This document shows, piece after piece, positions 35,748-43,606 of a stretch of DNA of 64,000 bases. Below the pieces are notes generated by a model that was given only the letters and a program-made list of their open reading frames with translations, was not told the DNA's origin and did not search any database. Origin of the DNA: CALJXB01 sp965225935 (GTDB lineage Bacteria; Pseudomonadota; Alphaproteobacteria; Kiloniellales; JAKSDN01). The number at the start of each line of letters is the position of its first letter. Positions within the stretch are counted from its first letter, which is position 1. The stretch lies in the NCBI GenBank assembly GCA_965225935.1, contig CBDDCC010000016.1, positions 62,001-126,000 on the forward strand, in the 5' to 3' direction. The position numbers and the translations under genes are program-made.

Positions 35748-36553
35748 TCTGCTACCCTTCGCGGGGCAAGCACAAGGCGCTCAAGATCTGCGAGGCCTTC
35801 GCCGCCGGCTGCGGTGGCCGTGTGGCGCCCCTCGGTCAGACAGGACTTGAGAAGGGCGCTGCCTTCTTCTACGGCTGGACGGAGCACACGGCGAAGCTGA
35901 TCGAGGCCTGTCGGCGCGAGGGACGCACCTGGTTCTATGCCGACAACGCCTACTACTTCGGCCGGGGCACCTATTTCCGGGTGACCCGCAACGCCCTCAT
36001 GCACGACGGCTCGGGCACCGCCGGCAGCGCGCGCTTCGACCGCTTCTACCTGCCGCCCAGGCCCTGGCGGAAAGTGGGCCGGCACGTGCTGATCGCGACT
36101 CAGAGCGAGCTCTTCTACCGCCTGCACCTGAACACCAGCCGGAAAGCCTGGACCGACGCCGTGATCGACGAGCTACGAGGGTATACCGCACGCGAGATTC
36201 GGGTGTGCCACAAGCCGGACTCGAAGGACATGCGGTTCGGTCAACCCCACGCGGCCAGTTTCGAGCGCCAGCTCAAGCACGCCTGGGCATTGGTGACCTA
36301 CAGCAGTAGCACGGCGGTCAAGGCGATCCTCCAGGGCATCCCCGTCTTCTCGCTTGGACCATCGATGGCGCCCGTCGTAGCCGCGCGCGACCTATCCAGC
36401 ATCGAGCGGCCCTTCGTTCCGGACGAAGGGGTGCGGCTGCAGTGGCTGTGGAACCTGGCCGCCAACCAGTGGACCCGGGAGGAGATGCGCGACGGCACCT
36501 GCTGGCGCGACCTGCGAAGAACGGCAGCGGATCGTGGGGAGGCGCTGTCATAG
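35738..36553 (+). CDS. Capsule-type glycosyltransferase-like protein, copy 2
   Basis: A 271-residue protein starting at GTG 35738. It shares overall layout and the LVTYSSSTAVKAILQGIPVF motif with the gene at 34537. Upstream segments FFYGWTEHTAKLIEACRREG and YFGRGTYFRVTRNALMHDGS appear in other phage cassettes as I recall them. No enzyme activity can be assigned. The stop TAG overlaps the presumptive start region of the heptosyltransferase-like gene. Confidence 0.6.
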   Translation: MRVICYPSRGKHKALKICEAFAAGCGGRVAPLGQTGLEKGAAFFYGWTEHTAKLIEACRREGRTWFYADNAYYFGRGTYFRVTRNALMHDGSGTAGSARFDRFYLPPRPWRKVGRHVLIATQSELFYRLHLNTSRKAWTDAVIDELRGYTAREIRVCHKPDSKDMRFGQPHAASFERQLKHAWALVTYSSSTAVKAILQGIPVFSLGPSMAPVVAARDLSSIERPFVPDEGVRLQWLWNLAANQWTREEMRDGTCWRDLRRTAADRGEALS

Positions 36554-36570
36554 GCCTCGGCGACGAGATC

Positions 36571-37347
36571 ATGGTGTCGGGGGAAGCCCGGCGCCTGCAG
36601 CAGACTGATCCGCGTCCCGTCCAAGTGCTCGACCGTTACGGCAAGTCGCGGCGGCATCCCCTCTGGCAGGACAATCCGCGTTTCTGGCGACCGGGCGTGG
36701 GCGCGTTCCAGACGCTCGTGAACGGGCCTGGCTGCCGGCCCTACATCGACTACGCTGCCATGGAAGCGGACTGGCGGCGGATCCATCCGGACCGACCCTT
36801 CAGCACCAGGGCGCGCGACCGGCGCCTGCCCTGGCGCTACACCCGCTGGCGGGCGACGCCCGGCGAGCTCCACCTGCCGGCCGCTGAAACAAGGGCCTTG
36901 CCGCGGGAGTGCGTGGTGGTCGAGCCCCACGTGAAGGTGGGCGCCAGTCCCAACAAGGACTGGGGCTGGGCGCGCTGGCGGCAGCTGGTCGCCTTGGTCG
37001 ACGTTCAATGGGTGCAACTGGGACCTCAGGGGACGCGACTGCTGCCGGGCGTGCGCCGCATCGAGACCGGGACCTTCGAAGCCGCCTGCGCCGTCCTTGC
37101 GAAGGCGGCGGCGGCGGTGCTGCCGGAAGGCGGCCTGCACCACGCGGCGGCGGCGCTCGGTGTGCCGGCGGTCGTCATCTTCGGCGGCTATGCCTCGCCG
37201 GCCAATACGGGCCACGACGCCCACAGGAACCTCTACGAGAGCGATGGCAGCCCCTGCGGCCAGCGCGTTGCCTGCGCCCACTGCGCGCAGGCCATGGCCG
37301 CTATCACGCCGGAGCGGGTCGCATGGGAGTTGGAGAGATTACTTTGA
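36571..37347 (+). CDS. Glycosyltransferase family 9-like (ADP-heptose:LPS heptosyltransferase-like) protein
   Basis: About 258 residues as annotated. The C-terminal half is GT9-like: VVVEPHVKVGASPNKDWGWA (donor-loop), VLPEGGLHHAAAALGVPAVV and IFGGYASPANTG. Start problem: the conserved N-terminal motif GLGDEIMVSGEARRL begins upstream of the first ATG (36571). No ATG, GTG or TTG lies in frame between that motif and the previous gene; ATA 36550 overlaps the previous stop (ATAG). The true start may be this ATA, or the gene may be read by coupling. A heptosyltransferase next to an HldE-like enzyme is a coherent pair. Confidence 0.75.
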   Translation: MVSGEARRLQQTDPRPVQVLDRYGKSRRHPLWQDNPRFWRPGVGAFQTLVNGPGCRPYIDYAAMEADWRRIHPDRPFSTRARDRRLPWRYTRWRATPGELHLPAAETRALPRECVVVEPHVKVGASPNKDWGWARWRQLVALVDVQWVQLGPQGTRLLPGVRRIETGTFEAACAVLAKAAAAVLPEGGLHHAAAALGVPAVVIFGGYASPANTGHDAHRNLYESDGSPCGQRVACAHCAQAMAAITPERVAWELERLL

Positions 37348-38021
37348 ACCAGAGCGAGGAGGTTGAGGGCGCCAAGTTCGTGGGCGGCTGGTGGATGCCC
37401 GACCATGAGCTCCACTTCATCGAGATGATGCGTCCCGGCGCCAAGCGCCACGAGCTGCGCGACGGCCGCTGGTGCTACCAGGTCCACAAGCTCGACCGTG
37501 CCATGGGCTTCGCCGGCCGGCGGCGCGTCGCCCTCGACATCGGTGCCCACGTGGGCTTCTGGTCCTATCACCTGGCGGGCCTGTTCGAGCAGGTGCACGC
37601 CTTCGAGCCGGTGCCGCGCCACGCCGACCTCTTCGAGCTGAACCTGCGCGGCCGCAGCAACTGGACCCTGCACCGGGTGGCGCTGGGCGAGACCCGCGAT
37701 ACCTGCCGCATAGAGGTGCCCGAGGGCAACACGGGCAACGCCCACATCACGGGGCCCGGCGAGCTCCCCATGGCGCCCCTCGACAGCTTCGGTCTGGAGC
37801 GGGTGGACTTCGTGAAGATCGACGTGGAGGGCTACGAACTGCCCGTGGTGAAGGGCGCCGTCGGCACCCTGACCCGCTGCCGGCCCCTTCTGGTCATCGA
37901 GCAGAAACGGAACGAGCGCAAGCACTTCGGTGGTCGGCCCGACGAGGCGCTCGAGTTCCTGCTCGCTCTCGGCATGACCGCCCACGCCGTCATCAGCGGC
38001 GACCATATCCTCGGCTGGTAG
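37344..38021 (+). CDS. FkbM-family methyltransferase
   Basis: A 225-residue SAM-dependent methyltransferase. The SAM site is VALDIGAHVGFWSYHLAGLF then VHAFEPVPRHADLFELNL, and the FkbM signature VDFVKIDVEGYELPVVKGA follows. Many relatives methylate sugars or glycans. TTG 37344 overlaps the preceding stop (TTGA) and has TGGAGAGA upstream; ATG 37395 would lose conserved residues. It would cap or decorate the glycan built by this cassette. Confidence 0.85.
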   Translation: MNQSEEVEGAKFVGGWWMPDHELHFIEMMRPGAKRHELRDGRWCYQVHKLDRAMGFAGRRRVALDIGAHVGFWSYHLAGLFEQVHAFEPVPRHADLFELNLRGRSNWTLHRVALGETRDTCRIEVPEGNTGNAHITGPGELPMAPLDSFGLERVDFVKIDVEGYELPVVKGAVGTLTRCRPLLVIEQKRNERKHFGGRPDEALEFLLALGMTAHAVISGDHILGW

Positions 38022-38046
38022 CCGTGGCCGCACGCTCGGATTCGCC

Positions 38047-38808
38047 ATGCTGCGCGTCTACATGGGCTACGACCCGCGCGATGCGCTCGCCTTCGAGGTG
38101 GCCGCCCGCAGCCTCCGGAAGCAGGCCTCGATCCCGGTCGAGATCGTCCCGCTGAAGGACTGGGAGCTCAGGGCCCGCGGCCTCTTCTACCGGCCGGCCT
38201 GGATCAACGAGGAGGGCCAGCGCTTCGACGGGCGCGATGGTACGGCCTGCTCCACCGACTTCTCCTATCTGAGGTTCCTGGTGCCGCTGCTGGCGGGCTT
38301 CACCGAGGATTGGGTGCTGTGGAGCGATCCGGACGTGCTGTGGCGCGCCGACGTGGCCGAGCTAGTCACCCTTGCCGAACCGGACAAGGCCGTCATGTGC
38401 GTGAAGCACGACCACCGCCCGCGCGAGCGCCTGAAGATGACCGGGACGCTCCAGCGCCGCTACGCCCGCAAGAACTGGTCTTCGCTCATGCTGCTGCGGC
38501 CGGCGGCTAACCGGGCGCTCACCAAGTACCGGGTCAATGCCGAGAGCAAGGACTGGCTGCACGGGCTGGCCTGGCTCGACGACGGTGAGATCGGCGCCCT
38601 GCCGGAGGCCTGGAACTGGCTCGCCGGCTGGTCGTCGCCCGAGGTCGAGCCCAAGCTCGTCCACTTCACCCGCGGCACGCCCGACATGCCGGGCCACGCC
38701 GACGAGCCCTACGCCGCGGACTGGTGGACCCAGTTGCAGGAAAGCGGAACCGACCTGGCCGCTTTTCCCTTCCCGCCAGGTAGGCGGGGCGAGAGCCGGG
38801 CCAGGTAG
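38047..38808 (+). CDS. GT-A (family 8-like) glycosyltransferase
   Basis: A 253-residue protein with the GT8-like start RVYMGYDPRDALAFEVAARS and the metal/nucleotide-binding DxD motif at Asp94-Pro-Asp96 (LWSDPDVLW). The C-terminus has VHFTRGTPDMPGHADEPYAA, a common ending in such phage and host proteins. It closes the carbohydrate cassette, 65 bases before the tail tube gene. Confidence 0.8.
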   Translation: MLRVYMGYDPRDALAFEVAARSLRKQASIPVEIVPLKDWELRARGLFYRPAWINEEGQRFDGRDGTACSTDFSYLRFLVPLLAGFTEDWVLWSDPDVLWRADVAELVTLAEPDKAVMCVKHDHRPRERLKMTGTLQRRYARKNWSSLMLLRPAANRALTKYRVNAESKDWLHGLAWLDDGEIGALPEAWNWLAGWSSPEVEPKLVHFTRGTPDMPGHADEPYAADWWTQLQESGTDLAAFPFPPGRRGESRAR

Positions 38809-38872
38809 GCCCATTCCTTGGAACGGCCGTCCGTCTCGGGCGGCCCCTTTCATGCCAGGAGGGCAGTGAAAC

Positions 38873-39292
38873 ATGGCGAAAGAATCTGGCGTCAACGTCC
38901 TGTTGCAGGTTTCCGACGGCAGCGAATCCCCCACCAACTTCATCACCGTGGCGGGCCAGCAGAGCACCGAGTTCGTCGGCGACACCGAGACCGACGACAT
39001 CACCGACAAGTCCCACAGCGGCTGGGGCTCGACCCTCAACGTGCTGCGCCGGGGCACCATCAACTGCCAGGGCAAGGCAGACTGGCCCGACACCACGGGG
39101 CTCGACCTGGTGCGCAGCGCCTGGGAGGCGGGCGGCGACATCGAGGGCAAGGCCATCCTGAACGCCTCGGGCGCCCACTTTCGCGGCTTCTGGCAGGTCA
39201 CCTCCTTCAACGTCTCGGGCACCCACACCACGGCGACCGAGTACAACTTCACGCTCCAGAACAACGGCGAGCTGGTCTACGCGGCTTCGTGA
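38873..39292 (+). CDS. Major tail tube protein
   Basis: A 139-residue tail tube protein of the TP901-1/RcGTA g9 type. Visible features are GQQSTEFVGDTETDDITDKS, GTINCQGKADWPDTTGLDLV and a C-terminal beta strand segment TEYNFTLQNNGELVY. AGGAGGGCAGTGAAAC is a strong ribosome-binding site, in line with high expression. Confidence 0.9.
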   Translation: MAKESGVNVLLQVSDGSESPTNFITVAGQQSTEFVGDTETDDITDKSHSGWGSTLNVLRRGTINCQGKADWPDTTGLDLVRSAWEAGGDIEGKAILNASGAHFRGFWQVTSFNVSGTHTTATEYNFTLQNNGELVYAAS

Positions 39293-39300
39293 GGCGGGCC

Positions 39301-39669
39301 ATGATGGCGAACAAGCACAGGGGCGAGGTGGTCTTCGAGCTGGGCGGGCGGCCGCGGCTGCTGCGGCCCACCTTCGGCGCGCTCGCCCAGATCGAGCTGG
39401 CGGCCGGGCGGCCGCTGATGGCGGTGGCGCTAGACTTCGCCGCCGGCCGGCACTTCATCCGCGACGTGGTCTCGGTGATCGGCGCCGGCATGAACGCCAC
39501 CGGCACGCACATCGAGCGATCGGTGCTGGGCGATCTGCTGATCGCCGAGGGCCTCCTGAAGGCCTACGCGGTCGCCACCGAGTTCCTGCTGAACGCGGTG
39601 ACGGCCGGCCGGGACAGCCTGGGCGAGGAGGACGATCCGCCGGGGGAAGCCCCGGCGGCCGGAGGATAG
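39301..39669 (+). CDS. Tail assembly chaperone (GTA gp10-like, TAC_11 type), copy 1
   Basis: A 122-residue protein of the RcGTA g10/TAC_11 family: RGEVVFELGGRPRLLRPTFG, ALAQIELAAGRPLMAVALDF and FIRDVVSVIGAGMNATGT. Such proteins coat and measure the tape-measure protein during tail assembly. Near its end the heptamer GGGGGAA (39642-39648) is placed in the zero frame as G GGG GAA, and the minus-one frame is open through the next gene, so a fused long form of about 202 residues is predicted, as with lambda G and G-T. A paralogue lies at 53349. Confidence 0.88.
   Translation: MMANKHRGEVVFELGGRPRLLRPTFGALAQIELAAGRPLMAVALDFAAGRHFIRDVVSVIGAGMNATGTHIERSVLGDLLIAEGLLKAYAVATEFLLNAVTAGRDSLGEEDDPPGEAPAAGG
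39642..39648 (+). promoter_or_regulatory. Predicted minus-one ribosomal frameshift site, copy 1
   Basis: The heptamer GGGGGAA stands in phase G GGG GAA within the first chaperone gene, 24 bases upstream of its stop. The identical heptamer in the identical phase occurs at 53723-53729 in the second copy. In both, slipping by one base opens a frame that carries conserved residues of the downstream chaperone (FGRFRGLG here) before its first ATG. The prediction rests on these parallels and on the known frameshift in phage tail chaperone pairs. Confidence 0.6.
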
Positions 39670-39704
39670 AGCCCTATCCCTTCGGCCGCTTCCGGGGACT
39701 CGGC

Positions 39705-39908
39705 ATGGCGCTGCTCGGCTGGTCCGAGGAGGAGTTCTGGGCGGCCACGCCCTTCGGCCTCTACGACGCGGTGCGCGAGTACCGCCGCATCCACGGCATC
39801 GAGACCGAGCAGGACAAGCGCCGCGCCTACATCGAGTGGCGCAACGACCTGGAAGAGGGCCTAGATGTGCGCCGGCGAGAGGCGCATCCGCTGTGGGCGG
39901 ACGAGTGA
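39705..39908 (+). CDS. Tail assembly chaperone (TAC_6/TIGR02216 type), copy 1
   Basis: At least 67 residues: MALLGWSEEEFWAATPFGLY then DAVREYRRIHGIETEQDKRR, the small conserved chaperone family at RcGTA g10.1. Conserved residues (PYPFGRFRGLG) lie in frame upstream of the ATG, so the natural product is probably the minus-one frameshift fusion with the preceding gene rather than a free protein starting at 39705. Confidence 0.8.
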   Translation: MALLGWSEEEFWAATPFGLYDAVREYRRIHGIETEQDKRRAYIEWRNDLEEGLDVRRREAHPLWADE

Positions 39909-40085
39909 GGGCGGGACGGGCAGGCGGGCCGCGGGCGTCACGCTTGCTTCCGGCACTGCACGGCCCACCTTGCTTCATGGCCCAAACGGCATCGCGCTTC
40001 CGATAGTCGTTGCTCGAACAGGCCGCCTGGTCCGAGCTTGATGCCCGGACGGAGGGTCTTGACTGGGTCTCGTTCCTTTTTTTGG

Positions 40086-40100
40086 GAACATATAGGGAAT
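40086..40100 (+). promoter_or_regulatory. Degenerate LexA-box-like element
   Basis: GAAC-N7-GAAT, one mismatch from the alphaproteobacterial SOS box. It is 57 bases before the ATG at 40158, the same spacing as the intact boxes at 40989, 54075 and 55610. Confidence 0.5.
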
Positions 40101-40125
40101 ATGCCGTTTGCATCAGCAGACGACG

Positions 40126-40160
40126 CATGACACGCTCATCAACGGAGGATCTGTGCCATG
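40126..40160 (+). promoter_or_regulatory. Leader hairpin over the start site (degenerate copy)
   Basis: Arms CATGACACG (40126-40134) and TGTGCCATG (40152-40160) with a 17-base loop containing GGAGGA. There is one A-C mismatch and one G-U pair. It is the same element as in the other leaders of this gene family. Confidence 0.5.
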
Positions 40161-40372
40161 TGTTACGACCAGTGTTGATGATTGTGGCGCTCGTTTTGCT
40201 GACCGTTGGATCGGCAAGCGCTGATTTGGAAACGCCTAAGATCTGGGAGATTTGGACTACGAGAGTTTTGACAGGCTGGTGTCGCCCCGGACATCTGAGA
40301 TCCGCTTACCCTACTCAATTCGGCTTCAGTAGAATGACATCGGCCAACCGAATGAGGCATTTCTCACACTGA
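40160..40372 (+). pseudogene. Truncated member of the exported cysteine-protein family
   Basis: From GTG 40160 a 70-residue frame begins with a signal peptide (LMIVALVLLTVGSASA) and continues ADLETPKIWEIWTTRVLTGW with one Cys, then loses resemblance. The intact relatives have W-x-W and Cys in the same place and run on for 100 residues. The ATG at 40158, which corresponds to the start codon of the paralogues, gives only six codons before a stop, so the gene is frameshifted or decayed. It retains the box and hairpin leader. Confidence 0.55.
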
Positions 40373-40701
40373 ACGTGGCCGTCAGACACGGATACTTCGC
40401 ACATAAACTTCGGGAGTTCAGTGGTTCTTGGTACAGAATAACTGAATTCTTGGGTGTATCTCTCGGGGATTCTCTGGTCGCATCGCATCATACGATAGTG
40501 CGTATTGGGCAATACGGCTACGCAGCCCGATTCATCGAACATTTCCTGATCAATCTCTCTTCTAGCTTCGTCGGCTCTTTCGAGAGCCTCCAGGTTCGGA
40601 CAGGCCCAGGGGCGTCCGAGGAATGATGCCGCATAAGGTCTTTCCGGAAGCAGCAACAGTACTGAAGCAGTGACACAAACGATGATCATGAATCTGATCA
40701 T
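40315..40701 (-). CDS. Exported cysteine-rich hypothetical protein (antisense to phage genes)
   Basis: A 128-residue protein starting MIRFMIIVCVTASVLLLLPE, a signal peptide with likely cleavage after YAA. The mature part has six Cys (PWACPN, SGCVAV, MRCDQR, FMCEV, VQCEKC) and no family I know. It is the only minus-strand gene in the late region and has lower GC than its surroundings. An upstream in-frame ATG at 40755 would bury the signal peptide. It looks like a recently acquired cargo gene. Confidence 0.6.
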   Translation of the reverse strand: MIRFMIIVCVTASVLLLLPERPYAASFLGRPWACPNLEALERADEARREIDQEMFDESGCVAVLPNTHYRMMRCDQRIPERYTQEFSYSVPRTTELPKFMCEVSVSDGHVQCEKCLIRLADVILLKPN

Positions 40702-40988
40702 GGATCGGGACTCCGATGCTTGCATGACCCAGACTGGACAAATCATAAAGCACAAACCAAAGTTCTTGAATTGTTCAATCGTAGCAAAGAAACAGTGGAA
40801 TGCAAAGGGGATCAGAAATGCTGCTCACTACGAAGGAGCACGAATCGATGGAATGGGCGTGGTTGATGGCGATGACAGGCACGCAAGGCTGACTCCTTGG
40901 CGCGCACACCTTTGACGGCGCAAGCATGGTTTGAACCGGCATGGTGGGCTGCTTAGTTGAGCTTGTTGATAGCCGAGCGCAAAGATCG

Positions 40989-41003
40989 GAACACAAATAG
41001 AAC
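40989..41003 (+). promoter_or_regulatory. LexA box (SOS operator), GAAC-N7-GAAC
   Basis: GAAC-ACAAATA-GAAC, the direct repeat bound by alphaproteobacterial LexA (GTTC-N7-GTTC on the other strand). It lies 58 bases before ATG 41062. The seven spacer bases are nearly the same in the boxes at 54075 and 55610. Confidence 0.75.
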
Positions 41004-41029
41004 AAACTCATTGCTTGGTTAGCGTGATC

Positions 41030-41064
41030 CATGGCACACTATCTGGGAGAGGACTTGTGCCATG
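41030..41064 (+). promoter_or_regulatory. Leader hairpin sequestering the start codon
   Basis: Perfect nine-base arms CATGGCACA (41030-41038) and TGTGCCATG (41056-41064) enclose a 17-base loop that contains the Shine-Dalgarno GGGAGAGGA. The start codon ATG 41062 is in the 3' arm. Folding would be expected to limit initiation. Confidence 0.65.
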
Positions 41065-41451
41065 CAAACAAGATCACTGGCTCGGGTGGCGGTCACAGCC
41101 TTGTTTCTGCTGTCCCCGCTGTCTGCCACCGCCGAACTGGACAAGTGGGATTTCTCATTCTGGAAAGCCCGTGCCCTCGATTGCGGAACCGCCTACCAGA
41201 GATACTTCACATTCGATCTTCAGCACCTTCTGGGCGATCTGGCGGAAGACATGTGGCGGAAGGCACGAGAGGAAGGCGCAGACGAAGAACAAATCGAAGT
41301 TCTGCGCATCAGGTTCGATGAAGGTCGGGCGGAAAGCAAGGAAGATGGCTTTCGGAGAGACAATAAGCTTGTTATAGAGAACTTCAGAACTGATCGCCTG
41401 GTAAAAGGCGTAGACCGCGAACTGCGTTATTGTTTGCGTGAGAATAACTAG
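41062..41451 (+). CDS. Exported cysteine-protein family member, single-domain form
   Basis: A 129-residue protein with signal peptide (SLARVAVTALFLLSPLSATA, cleavage about residue 24). The mature part has KWDFSFWKARALDCGTAYQR, then EDMWRKAREEGADEEQIEVL and RFDEGRAES, and a last Cys near the C-terminus. The pattern Cys - helix - GA-x3-Q-x3-L-x3-F-x2-G - Cys is repeated once here and twice in the 250-residue relatives. Two Cys suggest a disulfide in the periplasm. It is controlled by a LexA box and leader hairpin. Function unknown. Confidence 0.7.
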   Translation: MQTRSLARVAVTALFLLSPLSATAELDKWDFSFWKARALDCGTAYQRYFTFDLQHLLGDLAEDMWRKAREEGADEEQIEVLRIRFDEGRAESKEDGFRRDNKLVIENFRTDRLVKGVDRELRYCLRENN

Positions 41452-41620
41452 AATAACAAAGTTTTCTGTTTGTTTTCTTTTTAATACTTTTCGCTCAAAG
41501 CACTTTACTTTCATCCATTTCCTGACATCTGCCTCGTGTTGTGCATGAGGCCTTAAGCCGGTGGGGCACAGCGCTCCGCTTGGTGCTTCCTGTGACCCGC
41601 AAGCGACAAGGAAACGCCAG

Positions 41621-43606
41621 ATGGCCACAATCGAAGATCTTATCGTGCGTTTGGACGCAGACCTGAAGCCTTTCGAGGCCAAGCTCAAGCGTGCCGAGCG
41701 CTTGGTGAAAGACTTTGCGGCGAGAGCGGAGAGGGAGCTGACCCGGCCGATGAAACAGATTTCACGGCTGGTCGGTACCGGCAGCACTGCTTCTTCTCGC
41801 GGCGACGCATCGCGCCAAACGGCGGCGAAGGTGGAGGTCGGTAGCGGGAAGCATACTGCAAGCCAAGAGGTTGTGTTCGCCGCCACGCCCGCCATCAAAC
41901 TATTGATAGACGTCGCGCTCAATATGGGTACCGGAGTCGCCAGCAGCCTGATCGTCGATCGGTTGCTGTCAAAGGATACCGATCCCGTAAAGGAACTGAC
42001 GGGCCGACCCGACTTCGATCCCCGGCGAGCCGAGGAGGCTTTCTTCGAATTCCGGGCTATGGCCGAGGATTTGGAGAAGGCGGGAGAGAACGCAAGTGCC
42101 TTCGATCGCCTAAATCTGGAGGACGCGGCGCGCAAGAGCGAGGAGATCTCCGATCGCCTCCTCGATCGTCTTGTGGGCTCTATCGGCGAGGCTTCCCATC
42201 AGCTGAGGAAAAGCCTGGTCGGCGATGTCCCAGGCGATATCGATTTCCGGCCTATCGAGGGAGCGGGTCTGCTTGCAGCCCAACGTGAACTGAGGGATCA
42301 GGGGGTTTCCCGCATTCCGACTGTTGCAGAGAAAAACCTAGCGACATTGGAAGAGGCGAGGCGCCTCGGCATAGAGATTTCCGAGAGTACGCAAAGGGCC
42401 GCCGACCGGCTCGAGGCTCTGTTGGGTGCTGTGGATCGCGCCGTCAGCAGGACTCCGGATGTCACAACACAGGACAGGATCGATCGATCTAGGGCACCAG
42501 ACGAAAGGCAGCAATCGCAAACCTTCCAGCTTGAAATCCCTGACGGAGGCGGTGATCCCTGTGCCTGCCTACGGGATCTGTTCAATCAATTCAAGAATCG
42601 CGGACTTGGTTTTGGAGGTGAAGAGCTACAGGACGCGAGCCTGCCAGACGACATTGATGGTGTCGCCGATCATGGACTGGCGGGTGGCGCTGCCGAGAGA
42701 TTGGCACAGCTTCAGGAGCTGAGCGATGAGATGCTTCGGTTCGCCGAGCTGCAACGCCAGACCACTGTTGATGCGGCCGCGTTCAATGAGCAGCTGGAGG
42801 CCACGCGCGGCAGTCTGGACGCGCTCACCACCGCTAGCGAGACCGCCGAGGAGGCGCAGTCGGCGCTCGCGGATACGCTGCGCGAGGCCGATACTGCGCT
42901 GGAGACGGCGAGCAGCGGACTCGAGAGGGCGACCCAGCAGAGCGAGGCCGTCGGCCAGCGGGCGGCCATGGTCCAGGGCGAGGTCGAGCGTGTGGCCGAG
43001 CCCATTCGCGAGCTGGAGATCCTGGGCGACGGCATGGGGCGCAGCCTCTCGGGCGCGTTCAGCGACCTGATCACCGGTGCCAAGGACTTCGACGATATCC
43101 TGAAGACCCTGGAGCAGCAGCTTCTAGGCGTTTTCGAGCGGGCGCTCTTCAGCCAGCCGGGCGGGCTCGGCGGCGGGTTCGGCAACCTGATCACCGGGGG
43201 GCTCCAGGCTGTCGCCGGCCTCTTGGGCGCTCCCACCGTCCCAACGTTCCAGCACGGCGGCCAGGTCTTCGGCCCGGGCGGGCCGCGGGGAGACCGCATT
43301 CCCGCGATGCTGTCGGATGGCGAGTTCGTGGTGAGCGCCGCGGCAACGCGGCGCCACCGCGGCCTGCTGGAGGCGATCAACGGCGGCGGCCTGGCGGGTC
43401 TGGTCGAGGGCGGACTGGTGGCGCCCCGGGTGCCCGAGGTTCGCCTGCCGAGGCTTCAGGCCGCCGGCGCCGCTGCGGCGGGGCCGGCCAACGTCACCGT
43501 CAACATCAACGGCGTGCAGAACCCGCAGCAGTTCCGCGCCAGCCTGCCGCAGATCCGCGCGGCGCTGGCCGAGCAGCTCGACCGGGCCCGACGCAGGGAC
43601 ATGTGA
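41621..43606 (+). CDS. Tail tape measure protein, copy 1
   Basis: A 661-residue tape measure protein. The N-terminus (EDLIVRLDADLKPFEAKLKR) and long helical regions lead into the C-terminal family block: SGAFSDLITGAKDFDDILKT, QHGGQVFGPGGPRGDRIPAM, LSDGEFVVSAAATRRHRGLL and a final INGVQNPQQFRASLPQIRAA. The length sets the tail length. The C-terminal half is highly similar to the second copy at 57534 while the middle differs. ATG 41621 follows AAGGAAAC; the frame is open from GTG 41561. Confidence 0.88.
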   Translation: MATIEDLIVRLDADLKPFEAKLKRAERLVKDFAARAERELTRPMKQISRLVGTGSTASSRGDASRQTAAKVEVGSGKHTASQEVVFAATPAIKLLIDVALNMGTGVASSLIVDRLLSKDTDPVKELTGRPDFDPRRAEEAFFEFRAMAEDLEKAGENASAFDRLNLEDAARKSEEISDRLLDRLVGSIGEASHQLRKSLVGDVPGDIDFRPIEGAGLLAAQRELRDQGVSRIPTVAEKNLATLEEARRLGIEISESTQRAADRLEALLGAVDRAVSRTPDVTTQDRIDRSRAPDERQQSQTFQLEIPDGGGDPCACLRDLFNQFKNRGLGFGGEELQDASLPDDIDGVADHGLAGGAAERLAQLQELSDEMLRFAELQRQTTVDAAAFNEQLEATRGSLDALTTASETAEEAQSALADTLREADTALETASSGLERATQQSEAVGQRAAMVQGEVERVAEPIRELEILGDGMGRSLSGAFSDLITGAKDFDDILKTLEQQLLGVFERALFSQPGGLGGGFGNLITGGLQAVAGLLGAPTVPTFQHGGQVFGPGGPRGDRIPAMLSDGEFVVSAAATRRHRGLLEAINGGGLAGLVEGGLVAPRVPEVRLPRLQAAGAAAAGPANVTVNINGVQNPQQFRASLPQIRAALAEQLDRARRRDM

